Source: Bacteroidales bacterium (GTDB taxonomy: Bacteria; Bacteroidota; Bacteroidia; Bacteroidales; UBA932). Taken from it: a stretch of 64,000 nucleotides of DNA. The stretch is taken from positions 1-64,000 of the forward strand of contig JALOCI010000005.1 of NCBI GenBank assembly GCA_023227835.1, given 5' to 3'. The position numbers and the translations under genes are program-made. Under the pieces are notes generated by a model. That model did no database searches and was not told the DNA's origin. It saw only the letters and a program-made list of their open reading frames with translations. This document shows, one piece after another, positions 26,689-35,200 of the stretch. The stretch's first letter is position 1, and every line of letters begins with the position of its first letter.

Positions 26689-28356
26689 CTAAAAAATCTT
26701 GATTATTTCAACACCTCTTTTAATAAGGGGATCAATACCGGATCTAACTCCTGCAATTGTTCTGAAAACATCTTCATCACGGCTTATACCTATGCGTTGT
26801 GTTTTGCTGTAATCAGGATAGTAAACGCCGACAGCAGTGTATTTTACCAACACATTGTTTGGTAAGATTAGTGGGACTGCCGGACCGTCAGATCCGGCAG
26901 TCTGAGAGCCTATGATAATTTTGTTTGGAATAACTGATGCCATCATTGCGTAGAATTCTGATGTACTTTGGGTCCTTTCATCGACCAGAACTACTAATCG
27001 GCCAGAATAGCTCTCTTTTCTCTCTGAAAAAATATAGAATGAAGGATTGTCCTTTTCAAAATTAAAAACGCCGGGAAATGCAATATTAGGCATAGAGGTC
27101 TGATAAAACTTTATATGTTCCTTAGGAAGAAAGTAATCGAGCAGATTCCCAATGGCATCGTCGATGGGATAGCCTCTTAAATCTATTATTACACCTATGG
27201 AATTTAGTATTTCTGAAATATTTCCTTCTAGAATCTCATTCGTTAAACTTCCGATATAAATATAAGCGATGCTATCTTTAATTATAACAGGAGCTCTCTC
27301 TTCCTGGAATCTGGCTTTACTATTTATTTGACAGGAAGGAGTGGTCACTATGTTCTTTATTGTTACTCCGTATTGGTTTGAAATCTTTAATGATATTTCT
27401 GTTTTATCCGTTAATACAAGTTTATCACATGCAATGCGAAATTTGGTTGGTGTGTTTACATCTGAACAATATGGCAACAACTCGTTGATAATATTTGATA
27501 CAGGTTTTTCGTTGATTTCCAGTATCTCGTCACCAATATTAATTGGACAATTGTCATACAGGGCTTTTAGATAATAACCGGTAACCACGTATCTGTTTTC
27601 TATAAATGATATAATTAGTGGAATTGTATATACTCCAAAAACGCTTTCCTGATCTTTCACGCTGATATGTGCATCTTTAACCTCTGCTGTTAAATTCATC
27701 AATGTCAGAATATATTCTTTATTTGTCGTTATATTGATAAACTTTGGAATATATTGGTAAAGAATACTATCCCATGGCTCTCCAATTGCCTCTTTATAAG
27801 GATAGTAATACTGAATGACATTCCAAAATCTAAACAGGGAGAGTAGCCGGAATCCTTCATCCAGGCATGTGTCTTGATATGATTTTTCATTTGTTGGTAT
27901 TGCCAGACCCTCCTCCTTAATGTATTGAAAATAATATGAGTTTTTTTTCCGTTTCACAGATTCAATTTGGATAAGTTTTTTACTCAGAGTATTTCCTAGT
28001 TTTGTAGTGTCGTATATCCAACTATTGTCCGGCAGAAGTGTTGCCTGTCTATAGTTATATGTATGGTTAGCTTTGTTATCTCGCACCTTTCCCAAAGCGT
28101 CCGTTAAATTTTCCAATAAATGATTAATATATTGCTTGCCATGACCTTCATGGGTCTTGTTAAGTAAGTTAATCAACTCCTGATCCCAGTCTATTTTACC
28201 GGTTGCTAATGCCGGATGGTGATATTTCAGAAAACCCCACACCTTGCATATTTTAACCAGTTCGCTTGTGTCTGTTTTATTTAAAGAAGGATGACTTTCG
28301 GCAAAAGATGTTAAGAATGAAAAAATGAAAATTATTAATACAATTATTCGTTTCAT
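26689..28356 (-). CDS. S41-family peptidase (secreted)
   Basis: 555 aa from MKRIIVLIIFIFSFLTSFA at 28356, a clean signal peptide; the upstream ATG at 28368 is less likely. An N-terminal helical domain (about 25-200) precedes a PDZ-like segment (about 245-300; CPINIGDEILEINEKPV). The S41 domain (about 340-540) contains IGVIIDLRGYPID, VLVDERTQSTSEFYAMMA with the probable catalytic Ser, and GSQTAGSDGPA. It differs in domain layout from the S41 protein at 2.5 kb. It is divergent from the lasso cyclase gene, separated by 166 bases. S41 proteases are not known lasso leader peptidases, so no link is claimed. Confidence 0.85.
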   Translation of the reverse strand: MKRIIVLIIFIFSFLTSFAESHPSLNKTDTSELVKICKVWGFLKYHHPALATGKIDWDQELINLLNKTHEGHGKQYINHLLENLTDALGKVRDNKANHTYNYRQATLLPDNSWIYDTTKLGNTLSKKLIQIESVKRKKNSYYFQYIKEEGLAIPTNEKSYQDTCLDEGFRLLSLFRFWNVIQYYYPYKEAIGEPWDSILYQYIPKFINITTNKEYILTLMNLTAEVKDAHISVKDQESVFGVYTIPLIISFIENRYVVTGYYLKALYDNCPINIGDEILEINEKPVSNIINELLPYCSDVNTPTKFRIACDKLVLTDKTEISLKISNQYGVTIKNIVTTPSCQINSKARFQEERAPVIIKDSIAYIYIGSLTNEILEGNISEILNSIGVIIDLRGYPIDDAIGNLLDYFLPKEHIKFYQTSMPNIAFPGVFNFEKDNPSFYIFSERKESYSGRLVVLVDERTQSTSEFYAMMASVIPNKIIIGSQTAGSDGPAVPLILPNNVLVKYTAVGVYYPDYSKTQRIGISRDEDVFRTIAGVRSGIDPLIKRGVEIIKIF

Positions 28357-28522
28357 GTGGAGACTCATACTAATTTATAATGATACAGCAATTCCCAATT
28401 CCATAAAATCGTTTTTATTATATAAATTCTATGCCACAGAATTTTTATAATATGTTATCAAAAGAATTTATCTATTTTATAATGTGTATTTTTATAAATT
28501 AAATATCGACCATACTCTTTAT

Positions 28523-30394
28523 ATGAGTGCAGTATTTGGAATAGTAAATAAAGATAATAAGCCTGTAGTGCAAGATAGTATTGATACAATGCTGTCAGTC
28601 ATGGGACATCGTGCAACAGATGGAAATAATACCTGGATGGAAAAAAATGTGGGTTTTGGTCATTGTCTTCTCAAAACTTATCCGCAACAAGAATATGAAC
28701 ATTGTCCTCACTCTATTTTAAGATGCACTATTACTGCAGATGCGCGTTTGGATAATCGTGAGGAACTTGCCGCGTTATTGGGAATTAATAGGATAGCATT
28801 AAATGAAATAAGTGATCCGGAAATTATTGTATTGGCTTATAAACGGTGGGATGAAAACTGCGTTGATTATTTAGACGGAGAGTTTGCCTTTGTAATATGG
28901 GATGCAAGCAAACATAAATTGTATGCAGCAGTAGACAGAATCGGATTTCGTCCTTTATTTTACTATGACTCTTTAGATATGTTCATCTTCAGTAGTGAGA
29001 TAAAAGGTATTGTTGCGATTAAACCAAAACCCGACTATTTCAATGAAGAGAGTTTGATTGAATATTTTTATCGGAGTGGAACACCCGACAATACTTATAA
29101 TCGTGACGTTTTTGCATTGTGTGGCGGTAGCGTTTTAACAATGCAGAATAGCAGAGTGAGTTGTCGAAAGTACTGGAATCTTAAAACTACTGGAAAATAT
29201 TCCTTTAAAAAAGATGAAGATTGGTATGAATGTGCACACGAATTGCTTTTTCGTGCTGTCGAGAAAAGACTGAATCCAAACATACCGACAGGAATAACGC
29301 TAAGCGGAGGACTTGATTCTACAAGTATAGCCTGTATCCTCTCTGAAAAACTAATGAGAAAAAACAAACCTCTCTATGCTTTTTCCTCAGTACTACCCAT
29401 AGATTATCAGGGGGGAGAACAAGACGAACGAAAGTATATTGAAATTGTGGGCAAACATTGTCCTAATATTATTCAAACTTATGTTGATGCTCCTGAAGTA
29501 GGTCCTTATACAAATTTAGAGGAAGCATTAGAAATTGAGGAGTCGTTTCCAAATGCTTTTTTCTATATGGATAAGGCATTGTTGGAAGCTGCAAATAAAA
29601 TGAATGTAAAATCGCTCTTTTCCGGTTTCGGAGGAGATTTTTGGATTTCTTGGAAGGGAGATACAGTTATTTATGAGCTTATAAAAAAGGGAGAGTTAGT
29701 CGAAGCATTAGCTCTTATGAACAAACTCAGGAAGGAAGACAGTACGTCGTTTTATCGCATTGTCTGGAGTACTTATTTAAGTAAAAGCAAAGCCTACCAT
29801 CTTATCCGTGATAAAATATTTGTTAATCAAAACAGATTGGCTGAGAACAACCTTTTAAAAATCATGCAGCAAAAGAATGTTGTGTCATATAATTATTATT
29901 GCCTTCAAATACAAGATAAAATAAATAGCGGAAAAATCGGAAGAATACTGGGGATGTTGGCCAATAGAAACGGTTTTTATTTAAGCGATTCCATGATTCC
30001 TTTAATTGATGTGGATTTGTTGACTTTTTTAAGTGATATGCCACTCTCGCTCCATTTGAAAAATGGGCGAAGAAGAAATGTTTTACGTGAGGCAATTAAA
30101 AATATAATCCCTACTCAAATTTTTAACAGGAAAGATAAGATGCCTTTTAGCCCTGATTATAAAATTAGAATTTTAAGAGAAAAGAAATTTTATGAAAACA
30201 CAATAGAGTCAATAAAAAATAACCAACTATCCTCGCAATACATGAATGCGACAAATGCTATTGAACTGCTGAATCTTGCTCTACATAATAACATAAGGTT
30301 AGAATCTAAAAATACAGTATACAATAAAGTGGCACATATCGTAATAGCTCAACATTTAATGACAGCATTAAAAAAGAGCGGTTATAGTCTTTAA
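28523..30394 (+). CDS. Asparagine-synthetase-like lasso peptide cyclase (C protein)
   Basis: 623 aa from the ATG at 28523; the frame opens at 28484 but MSAVFGIVNKDNKPV is the family-like start. The domain order is that of AsnB: an N-terminal glutaminase-like domain (about 1-200, ITADARLDNREEL, LDGEFAFVIWD) and a synthetase domain with the ATP pyrophosphatase loop LSGGLDSTSIACIL (about residue 260). AsnB needs Cys as residue 2 for glutaminase activity; here it is Ser-Ala. Lasso cyclases lack that Cys and start in just this way. The gene is followed 66 bases later by a peptide that fits a lasso precursor. Ordinary AsnB is the alternative, made unlikely by the Cys loss and the neighbour. No leader peptidase gene is adjacent. 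Confidence 0.78.
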   Translation: MSAVFGIVNKDNKPVVQDSIDTMLSVMGHRATDGNNTWMEKNVGFGHCLLKTYPQQEYEHCPHSILRCTITADARLDNREELAALLGINRIALNEISDPEIIVLAYKRWDENCVDYLDGEFAFVIWDASKHKLYAAVDRIGFRPLFYYDSLDMFIFSSEIKGIVAIKPKPDYFNEESLIEYFYRSGTPDNTYNRDVFALCGGSVLTMQNSRVSCRKYWNLKTTGKYSFKKDEDWYECAHELLFRAVEKRLNPNIPTGITLSGGLDSTSIACILSEKLMRKNKPLYAFSSVLPIDYQGGEQDERKYIEIVGKHCPNIIQTYVDAPEVGPYTNLEEALEIEESFPNAFFYMDKALLEAANKMNVKSLFSGFGGDFWISWKGDTVIYELIKKGELVEALALMNKLRKEDSTSFYRIVWSTYLSKSKAYHLIRDKIFVNQNRLAENNLLKIMQQKNVVSYNYYCLQIQDKINSGKIGRILGMLANRNGFYLSDSMIPLIDVDLLTFLSDMPLSLHLKNGRRRNVLREAIKNIIPTQIFNRKDKMPFSPDYKIRILREKKFYENTIESIKNNQLSSQYMNATNAIELLNLALHNNIRLESKNTVYNKVAHIVIAQHLMTALKKSGYSL

Positions 30395-30460
30395 TTAGTT
30401 TTAAATAAGTTGTTTTAGAGATTTTATACTATATTTATAATTAAATTTATAATATTTCTT

Positions 30461-30586
30461 ATGGATATATATATATTAACAGAGAACGGAAAAAAACTTT
30501 GGGATTCTCCAAGTATTGAAGATTTATCAATAGAGGAAACAGCCGGGGGACTCAATGCCGGCAGTGATGTCTTGGAACAAAGTTAG
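30461..30586 (+). CDS. Candidate lasso peptide precursor, 41 aa
   Basis: The small frame 66 bases after the cyclase gene encodes a 28-residue leader and a 13-residue core GGLNAGSDVLEQS. The leader ends ..SIEETA, with Thr at position -2, the most conserved leader residue in lasso precursors. It also has WDSPSI (residues 14-19), which fits the YxxPxL recognition motif with W for Y and I for L. The core begins with Gly and has Asp at position 8, so an 8-residue macrolactam ring (Gly1 to Asp8) and a five-residue tail are predicted. The proposed cut is between Ala28 and Gly29. If the core began at the second Gly, the ring would be seven residues. Product and activity are unknown. Confidence 0.72.
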   Translation: MDIYILTENGKKLWDSPSIEDLSIEETAGGLNAGSDVLEQS

Positions 30587-30976
30587 CTCTCACTACATAA
30601 GCGGTTACTCTTTTATCTGGAGCATCTTATCAAATACCTGGTTTATTCTAAAAGCGGACATTTTCTTTTGGCAGTTATAATCTGTGCCAAATAAAAGATT
30701 ACTGCCACTTTTGTTTAGCGATAAACTAAAACAGACTAACGCCGAAGAGATTATTCAGGAGTTTGGCTATCCTTGCCTTGTGGAAACGGAGGGAGTTGAT
30801 GGACAGTAATCTGAAACTAAAGTCGTCTCTCTTTACTATCGACAGGAATAAGGTATTGAATTATCTCAGAGACAGAGATTCAAAAGTGACAACAAAGAAT
30901 TTTGAAAAGGGAAATAAACAAGGTATGTTTCTAAATTTCTTATATTTGTGTATATGGATGTTGAAAAAGTGTAATT
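30587..30976. other. Region without a convincing gene after the lasso precursor
   Basis: This 390-base stretch holds only short or broken frames. One runs from the precursor stop in the same frame (RLLFYLEHLIKYLVYSKSG...), one ends at 30793 (TNAEEIIQEFGYPCLVETEG), and one from 30763 (MDSNLKLKSSLFTIDRNKVL) would overrun the next gene. None shows the Cys-His-Asp transglutaminase-like motifs of a lasso B protein or a PqqD-like recognition domain. It may be the decayed remains of a further cluster gene. A TATATTTG (-7-like) at 30941-30948 probably starts transcription of the next gene. Confidence 0.5.
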
Positions 30977-31645
30977 ATGATGAATTTAAAGCAAACAATA
31001 ATTATTATTTCTGCTTTTTTGCTGATTAATATTTTGTCGGGCAGCATTTCAGCACAGGATATTAATGATTCACTCGCAACGGCAGTGACAACGGAGGTGC
31101 AATCTGTAGACACGACAAGTCTCATTAAAGACGAACAGCTTTTGCCTGAGAGATATCTTTTTACCCAGCGGTTACTTTGGGGAGAAAAGGGTCTTATGCG
31201 TAATTTCGATGGATTTGAATTATCGCTGAAAAATAGGGAAAGAGAACAGGATATACGAGAGATAGCTTTCAAGATTCACCGTTATACAGGATATGCAACA
31301 CTTGCTGGTATGATTGCGCAGGGAATAGTAGGTGAGAGGCTTTATAACGGACATAAAAACATGAAAGACCTTCACGAGACACTGGCCGGTGTGGTGAATG
31401 TCGGATATTTTACTACTGCCGCAACAGCCCTTTTTGCACCGCCCAGATTAAACACAAGCCCAAGTGGGTTCAGTACATACAAACTCCACAAATATCTTGC
31501 TGCATTACATCTGTCAAGTATGATTGCCACAAATATCTTAAGCGGAATGGTAGAGGACAACCCTAAACTGAAGTCTTTGCACAGGGCAACAGCATATACA
31601 GCATACGCTTCATTCTTTGTTTCAATGGTGGTTATTCAATTCTAA
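30977..31645 (+). CDS. Exported four-helix membrane protein, cytochrome b561-like
   Basis: 222 aa. A signal peptide (about 1-27, ending SAQ) is followed by a soluble stretch to about 90 and then four TM segments. Each TM region begins with a His: FKIHRYTGYATL, KDLHETLAGVV, YKLHKYLAALHLSS and KSLHRATAYTAY. Regular His residues at one membrane face suggest bis-haem b coordination, as in cytochrome b561 relatives; this is an inference. The next two genes encode a small two-TM protein with similar His positions and a superoxide-reductase-like exported protein, so the three may form an electron-transfer unit. The start could also be the second Met. Confidence 0.6.
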   Translation: MMNLKQTIIIISAFLLINILSGSISAQDINDSLATAVTTEVQSVDTTSLIKDEQLLPERYLFTQRLLWGEKGLMRNFDGFELSLKNREREQDIREIAFKIHRYTGYATLAGMIAQGIVGERLYNGHKNMKDLHETLAGVVNVGYFTTAATALFAPPRLNTSPSGFSTYKLHKYLAALHLSSMIATNILSGMVEDNPKLKSLHRATAYTAYASFFVSMVVIQF

Positions 31646-31655
31646 AAATATATTT

Positions 31656-31853
31656 ATGCAAGAGATTATTTTTTCAATATCACTTTATCTGGGAGTAGCG
31701 GGCTTTCTGTTATTCTCAGTCTCTTTCCTGACAGGTCTCAGAATAATTAAGATAAAAGCTAAGTACAGAGTGCACAGACGTGTGGGGATTATTGGTTTCT
31801 CTGCAATGTTTATTCATGGTCTGGTAATGTCGTATTTCTATTTTTTCTCTTAA
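31656..31853 (+). CDS. Small two-TM protein with histidine pair, 65 aa
   Basis: MQEIIFSISLYLGVAGFLLF is the first TM. KYRVHRRVGIIGFSAMFIHGLVMSYFYFF is the second, with His at both ends (VHRR and FIHG), as in the haem-binding helices of cytochrome b561-like proteins. A longer frame from 31617 overlaps the upstream gene and lacks a better start. It lies 10 bases after the four-helix gene and 24 bases before the superoxide-reductase-like gene. It probably works with its neighbours; the exact function is unknown. Confidence 0.6.
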   Translation: MQEIIFSISLYLGVAGFLLFSVSFLTGLRIIKIKAKYRVHRRVGIIGFSAMFIHGLVMSYFYFFS

Positions 31854-31877
31854 ATAATTTTAAATATTTTCAATAAT

Positions 31878-32219
31878 ATGAAAAAAGCTTATTTGTCGTT
31901 TTTTGTACTACTTGTTTTACCATTGGCACTTAAGGCAGATCCGGCCAAGAAGGTTAACCTCACTTATAATGAAGTTACAAAGAGGCTTAAGATAGAGGCT
32001 GTACATCCTGTAAATAATCCTGATAAGCACTATATCGACCAGATTGTGATATACCTGGATGGTAAAGATGTCAAGGTCATAGACCTGAAAAAACAGAGCG
32101 ACAAAAAGGCTGAGATTATTGAAGTTGAGTTGCCTCAAATTGTCGCCGGCTGTGAGATTACGGTTAAGACAAGATGCAATGAATTCGGGACAAAAAAAGG
32201 GACTTTGAAGTACAAGTAG
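31878..32219 (+). CDS. Exported superoxide-reductase-like (desulfoferrodoxin-fold) protein with altered metal site
   Basis: 113 aa with a signal peptide (about 1-20, ending LKADP). The body resembles the neelaredoxin/superoxide reductase domain: KIEAVHPVNNPDKHYIDQIVIYLDG corresponds to the HPM..HYI segment, and VKTRCNEFGTKKG corresponds to the C-terminal CNxHG segment. The Cys ligand is kept, but the His of CNxHG is replaced (CNEFG), and the N-terminal His loop is absent. Iron binding is therefore doubtful. The gene is third in a likely operon with two haem-b-like membrane proteins. It could be an electron-transfer or binding protein derived from SOR. The family call comes from motif reading only. 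Confidence 0.6.
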   Translation: MKKAYLSFFVLLVLPLALKADPAKKVNLTYNEVTKRLKIEAVHPVNNPDKHYIDQIVIYLDGKDVKVIDLKKQSDKKAEIIEVELPQIVAGCEITVKTRCNEFGTKKGTLKYK

Positions 32220-32225
32220 CCTCAA

Positions 32226-32723
32226 CTATTTATCCATTTTTAAAATTTTAAACATTTTTAATGCGCTGTCCGGGGAGATTTCCGGGTTGCTTACTATTTG
32301 TTGATCAATTAAATATAGCCTTTGGTTGGTCCCTCTCTTGCCCAAGCCTCCCATATCATCTCTATATTCACCAAGTTTAATATAGTTGAAAGACTTTAAA
32401 GAGAAGTCAGTAGGTAATTTATTTCGGCCTGAGTACCAGCCAATTTTTATATTTATATCTTTAGAATTTATGTATTCGGCAAGCCTCTCAATCTCTGAAG
32501 GCTCGGCATCCCCTCCCATGAAGCATAGACATGTAACCCTTCCACTATACTCAGTCAGCAGCCGCTCAATCACCTGATCGGACAGGTACTCTCCAAGAGG
32601 TTCCTGTAAATGAGGGCTATGGCATCCTTTACACCTGTATGGGCAACCGGTTATGTTGATAGCCAAGGTTATTTCGTCCGGAATCTCCTGGAAAACAATA
32701 TCATAGTTGAAATATCTGAGCAT
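32226..32723 (-). CDS. nrdG: Anaerobic ribonucleotide reductase-activating protein
   Basis: 165 aa from the ATG at 32723 (MLRYFNYDIVFQEIPDE), which starts 4 bases after nrdD ends. In-frame ATGs further upstream would lie inside nrdD. It is a radical SAM protein with the 4Fe-4S motif CPYRCKGC (CxxxCxxC) and CFMGGDAEP as the SAM-contacting GGE-like element. It installs the glycyl radical on NrdD under anaerobic conditions. It is co-transcribed with nrdD and so falls under the same cobalamin riboswitch. It converges with the SOR-like gene. Confidence 0.95.
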   Translation of the reverse strand: MLRYFNYDIVFQEIPDEITLAINITGCPYRCKGCHSPHLQEPLGEYLSDQVIERLLTEYSGRVTCLCFMGGDAEPSEIERLAEYINSKDINIKIGWYSGRNKLPTDFSLKSFNYIKLGEYRDDMGGLGKRGTNQRLYLIDQQIVSNPEISPDSALKMFKILKMDK

Positions 32724-32727
32724 GGCC

Positions 32728-34827
32728 TTAGTGCATCTCATTGTTTGAATAGTGCCTTCTTGCCGCCTCACGCTGTCTTGCCGACGAGAAGTTGCTGACC
32801 CTTTTCATATATCCGATGACTCTGGTTAGATAGTCAACATCGTTGCTTTTGCACACAGGACACTCTTTAAGATATCTTTTGTCTATATGACCGCACTTAT
32901 TGCATACTGTGTTGGGAATGTTAAAGGTCAGGTAATTGCACCCCTCTGTTGCTGCAACCTTCAATAGGTGACGGTATTGATTCGCTGTCAGATGCTCTTC
33001 AAGATTGAGGTGAAGAGCTGAGCCTCCGGTAAGGTGTTCAATATACTCTCTTCCGTGCATACGGATTTTATCCAGGATGTTTATTGTTTCGTCCTCAACG
33101 ACATAGAAGTAACTGTTGTAACACTCCCTCGGCACCTTGAATCCGGCTTCCTTATCCCATTTGGCGTGTTTTACGCCGACATTTTCGGCTGGAATCATCT
33201 CGCAATTGAACATTGTATCTTTGCTACGGTACTTTTTGTTGTATCTTTCAACCAAACCCAGTACCTCCTTTACAAATGATGAGTAATCCTTGTTGTCCCG
33301 TATCTCTATTCCGAGAAATTCGGCAGCCTCAACCAATCCGTTAACTCCAATCGTAAGATATTGCCTGCCCAGATTTATATATCCTGCATCGAAAAGCGGA
33401 AGCATCCCCTTCTTTTGAAGCTCTTTGAGATTTTCGTCGTAGGCAAGCTGGACTTTATGTACAAGGTCAACCACATCTTCAAGGAATGTCATATACCGGC
33501 CACCGAATGCGGATGCGTGCTGTATGCAGCGGTTGAGGTTTATTGTAAGTACACTTTTTGAACCGGTTGAGACTCCTCCAGCACCGAGAGTGTAACTGAA
33601 CCCGTTGTCCTGAATTTCGTTCCTCAGCCTGCAGCAACTACTCAGAGAGTCGGCGTTGTCGCTCATATATGTAAAAAACGAATGCCCTTCGGAATACATG
33701 GAGGCTGTGAAATCGCCATACTCCGTATCTTTAACATCTCCTTCATTTGTAAGAAGTGCCATAGTCTCTACAGGAAAAGTAAGGACAGTCTTAGAGCGTT
33801 CTTTATTGAACCATTTCATGAATCTCTTCTGCAGCCAACTTAGGGAATCCCATTCCGGTTTGCTCCCGTCAGGAAAGACAAATTCACCAAAAAGGCTTTC
33901 AAAGTAGTAACGGTCGTAATACGAGATATTCCAGAAAACAGCCTGAAAATTCCTGGCTCCCGTAGGCTGATTGATTGAGTAAACGATCTGTTCGAAGCAG
34001 TCGGTTATTATTTTGTCTATACTTCTGTGTTTAAAAGACAGGTCAACAATCTCGTCTGCTTTTTTATAGTACTCCTTTCCGTATTCAAGAGATATAAAAT
34101 AGTTCATATACATCAGAAACTCAGGTGTGGCACAGGCTCCGCTGAGCATGCTTGATACGATGAAGACCAAATTCACAAAACCTCCGCAGAAGGATTTTAG
34201 ATTTGTCGGTGGTTTGGAATTACCACCGATGGAGAGTGTGCCACCGAGCAACCACGGGTACATGGTTATACTTGCACAGTAATTTGCCAGGCTGGTCTCG
34301 TCGTTTTTATATATAAAATGATTCGTGAGCAAATCTATATATTTGTCAGACACCTCTTTTCCATACATGTCTTTCAGCCTGTCAGTCAATAAACGACGAT
34401 TTAGCCTTATGAACCCCGATTTAGGTAGTTCTCCTGCCAGAGTCGCAATATTCTTTTTCTCGACATTTGCATTCGCATCGTACTTACTACCGCTTGCCGG
34501 ATTTTCTGCGGCGCAGTAGTTTATAAGAAACTGCAGCCTGTCACGCGTCTCCCTGTCCTCCAAATGCTTTTGTCTGTATAACATATAGGATTTGGCTACT
34601 GTAAAGTATCTCTCTGCCATTAATGATGTCTCAACTTGATTTTGAATATCTTCCACATTCATGCCGCTGGAAATATTCACTCTGGCAAGTATGCAGGTTA
34701 AATCATCCTCTGTAGCAAAACTTCCTACAGAGAGAAACGCCTTACGAATGGCATTCTTGATTTTTTCAATTGAGAAAGGTTCGGTTGCGCCCTCTCTCTT
34801 TACAATGGTTAATCCGTTACTGTTCAT
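32728..34827 (-). CDS. nrdD: Anaerobic (class III) ribonucleoside-triphosphate reductase
   Basis: 699 aa. It reduces ribonucleoside triphosphates to deoxy forms in the absence of oxygen. An N-terminal ATP-cone (about 5-95, IVKREGATEPFSIEKIKNAI) gives allosteric control. The catalytic barrel follows. The C-terminal zinc site is CNKCG...CPVC, and the glycyl radical loop reads TRVIGYMKRVSNFS. nrdG follows after 4 bases. A cobalamin riboswitch at 34944-35092 lies 117 bases upstream of the start, so the operon should be turned off when B12 is plentiful. Confidence 0.96.
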   Translation of the reverse strand: MNSNGLTIVKREGATEPFSIEKIKNAIRKAFLSVGSFATEDDLTCILARVNISSGMNVEDIQNQVETSLMAERYFTVAKSYMLYRQKHLEDRETRDRLQFLINYCAAENPASGSKYDANANVEKKNIATLAGELPKSGFIRLNRRLLTDRLKDMYGKEVSDKYIDLLTNHFIYKNDETSLANYCASITMYPWLLGGTLSIGGNSKPPTNLKSFCGGFVNLVFIVSSMLSGACATPEFLMYMNYFISLEYGKEYYKKADEIVDLSFKHRSIDKIITDCFEQIVYSINQPTGARNFQAVFWNISYYDRYYFESLFGEFVFPDGSKPEWDSLSWLQKRFMKWFNKERSKTVLTFPVETMALLTNEGDVKDTEYGDFTASMYSEGHSFFTYMSDNADSLSSCCRLRNEIQDNGFSYTLGAGGVSTGSKSVLTINLNRCIQHASAFGGRYMTFLEDVVDLVHKVQLAYDENLKELQKKGMLPLFDAGYINLGRQYLTIGVNGLVEAAEFLGIEIRDNKDYSSFVKEVLGLVERYNKKYRSKDTMFNCEMIPAENVGVKHAKWDKEAGFKVPRECYNSYFYVVEDETINILDKIRMHGREYIEHLTGGSALHLNLEEHLTANQYRHLLKVAATEGCNYLTFNIPNTVCNKCGHIDKRYLKECPVCKSNDVDYLTRVIGYMKRVSNFSSARQREAARRHYSNNEMH

Positions 34828-34943
34828 GATCCTGTCTTTAAGGTTTATAAAACAGCATCCGGGATGATGGGAAGAGAAGAAACTACATATTTTGTAGAAT
34901 TCATTATCTGCCGCCTTTCACCCGAAGGCCACAAAAAACATGT

Positions 34944-35092
34944 ATCGGCAGGTCTTCTGACTTGTCCCTGTATATACGCCTTCCCGACAAAAGAGTCAGT
35001 GGCAAAAGAGTACATACCTCAATGGAACTTACAGCTACGAGGATAGTTCCGGATTTTCACCGGATTCCCTTTTAATCATATTACAACGCTGG
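34944..35092 (-). promoter_or_regulatory. Cobalamin riboswitch upstream of nrdDG
   Basis: The minus strand shows the conserved cobalamin elements in order: AAAGGGAATCCGGTGAAAAT, CCGGAACTATCC, TAGCTGTAAG, GCCACTG, GTCGGGAAGGCG and AAGTCAGAAGACCTGCC. It controls the nrdD-nrdG transcript starting at 34827. The stretch between the aptamer and nrdD holds the expression platform; a short hairpin with GGCCTTC and GAAAGGC is visible there. The call rests on matched core motifs. Confidence 0.92.
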
Positions 35093-35200
35093 TTGTTTGA
35101 ATGAACCTGATACGAAACAAAGGTAATGTTTCGGGATAGAACTCACCCATGAACAGTGGAATTTTTTTGAACGACTTATTAACAAGTAAAATCAGTGCCA

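Noticed and set aside
28523..30394. Ordinary asparagine synthetase B
   Set aside because: The essential N-terminal Cys is absent and a lasso-type precursor follows; asparagine synthesis is already served by AsnA at 15.6 kb.
30763..31029. 88-aa frame after the lasso precursor
   Set aside because: It overlaps the promoter and start of the next gene, its C-terminal third is just the next gene's leader in another frame, and it shows no family features.
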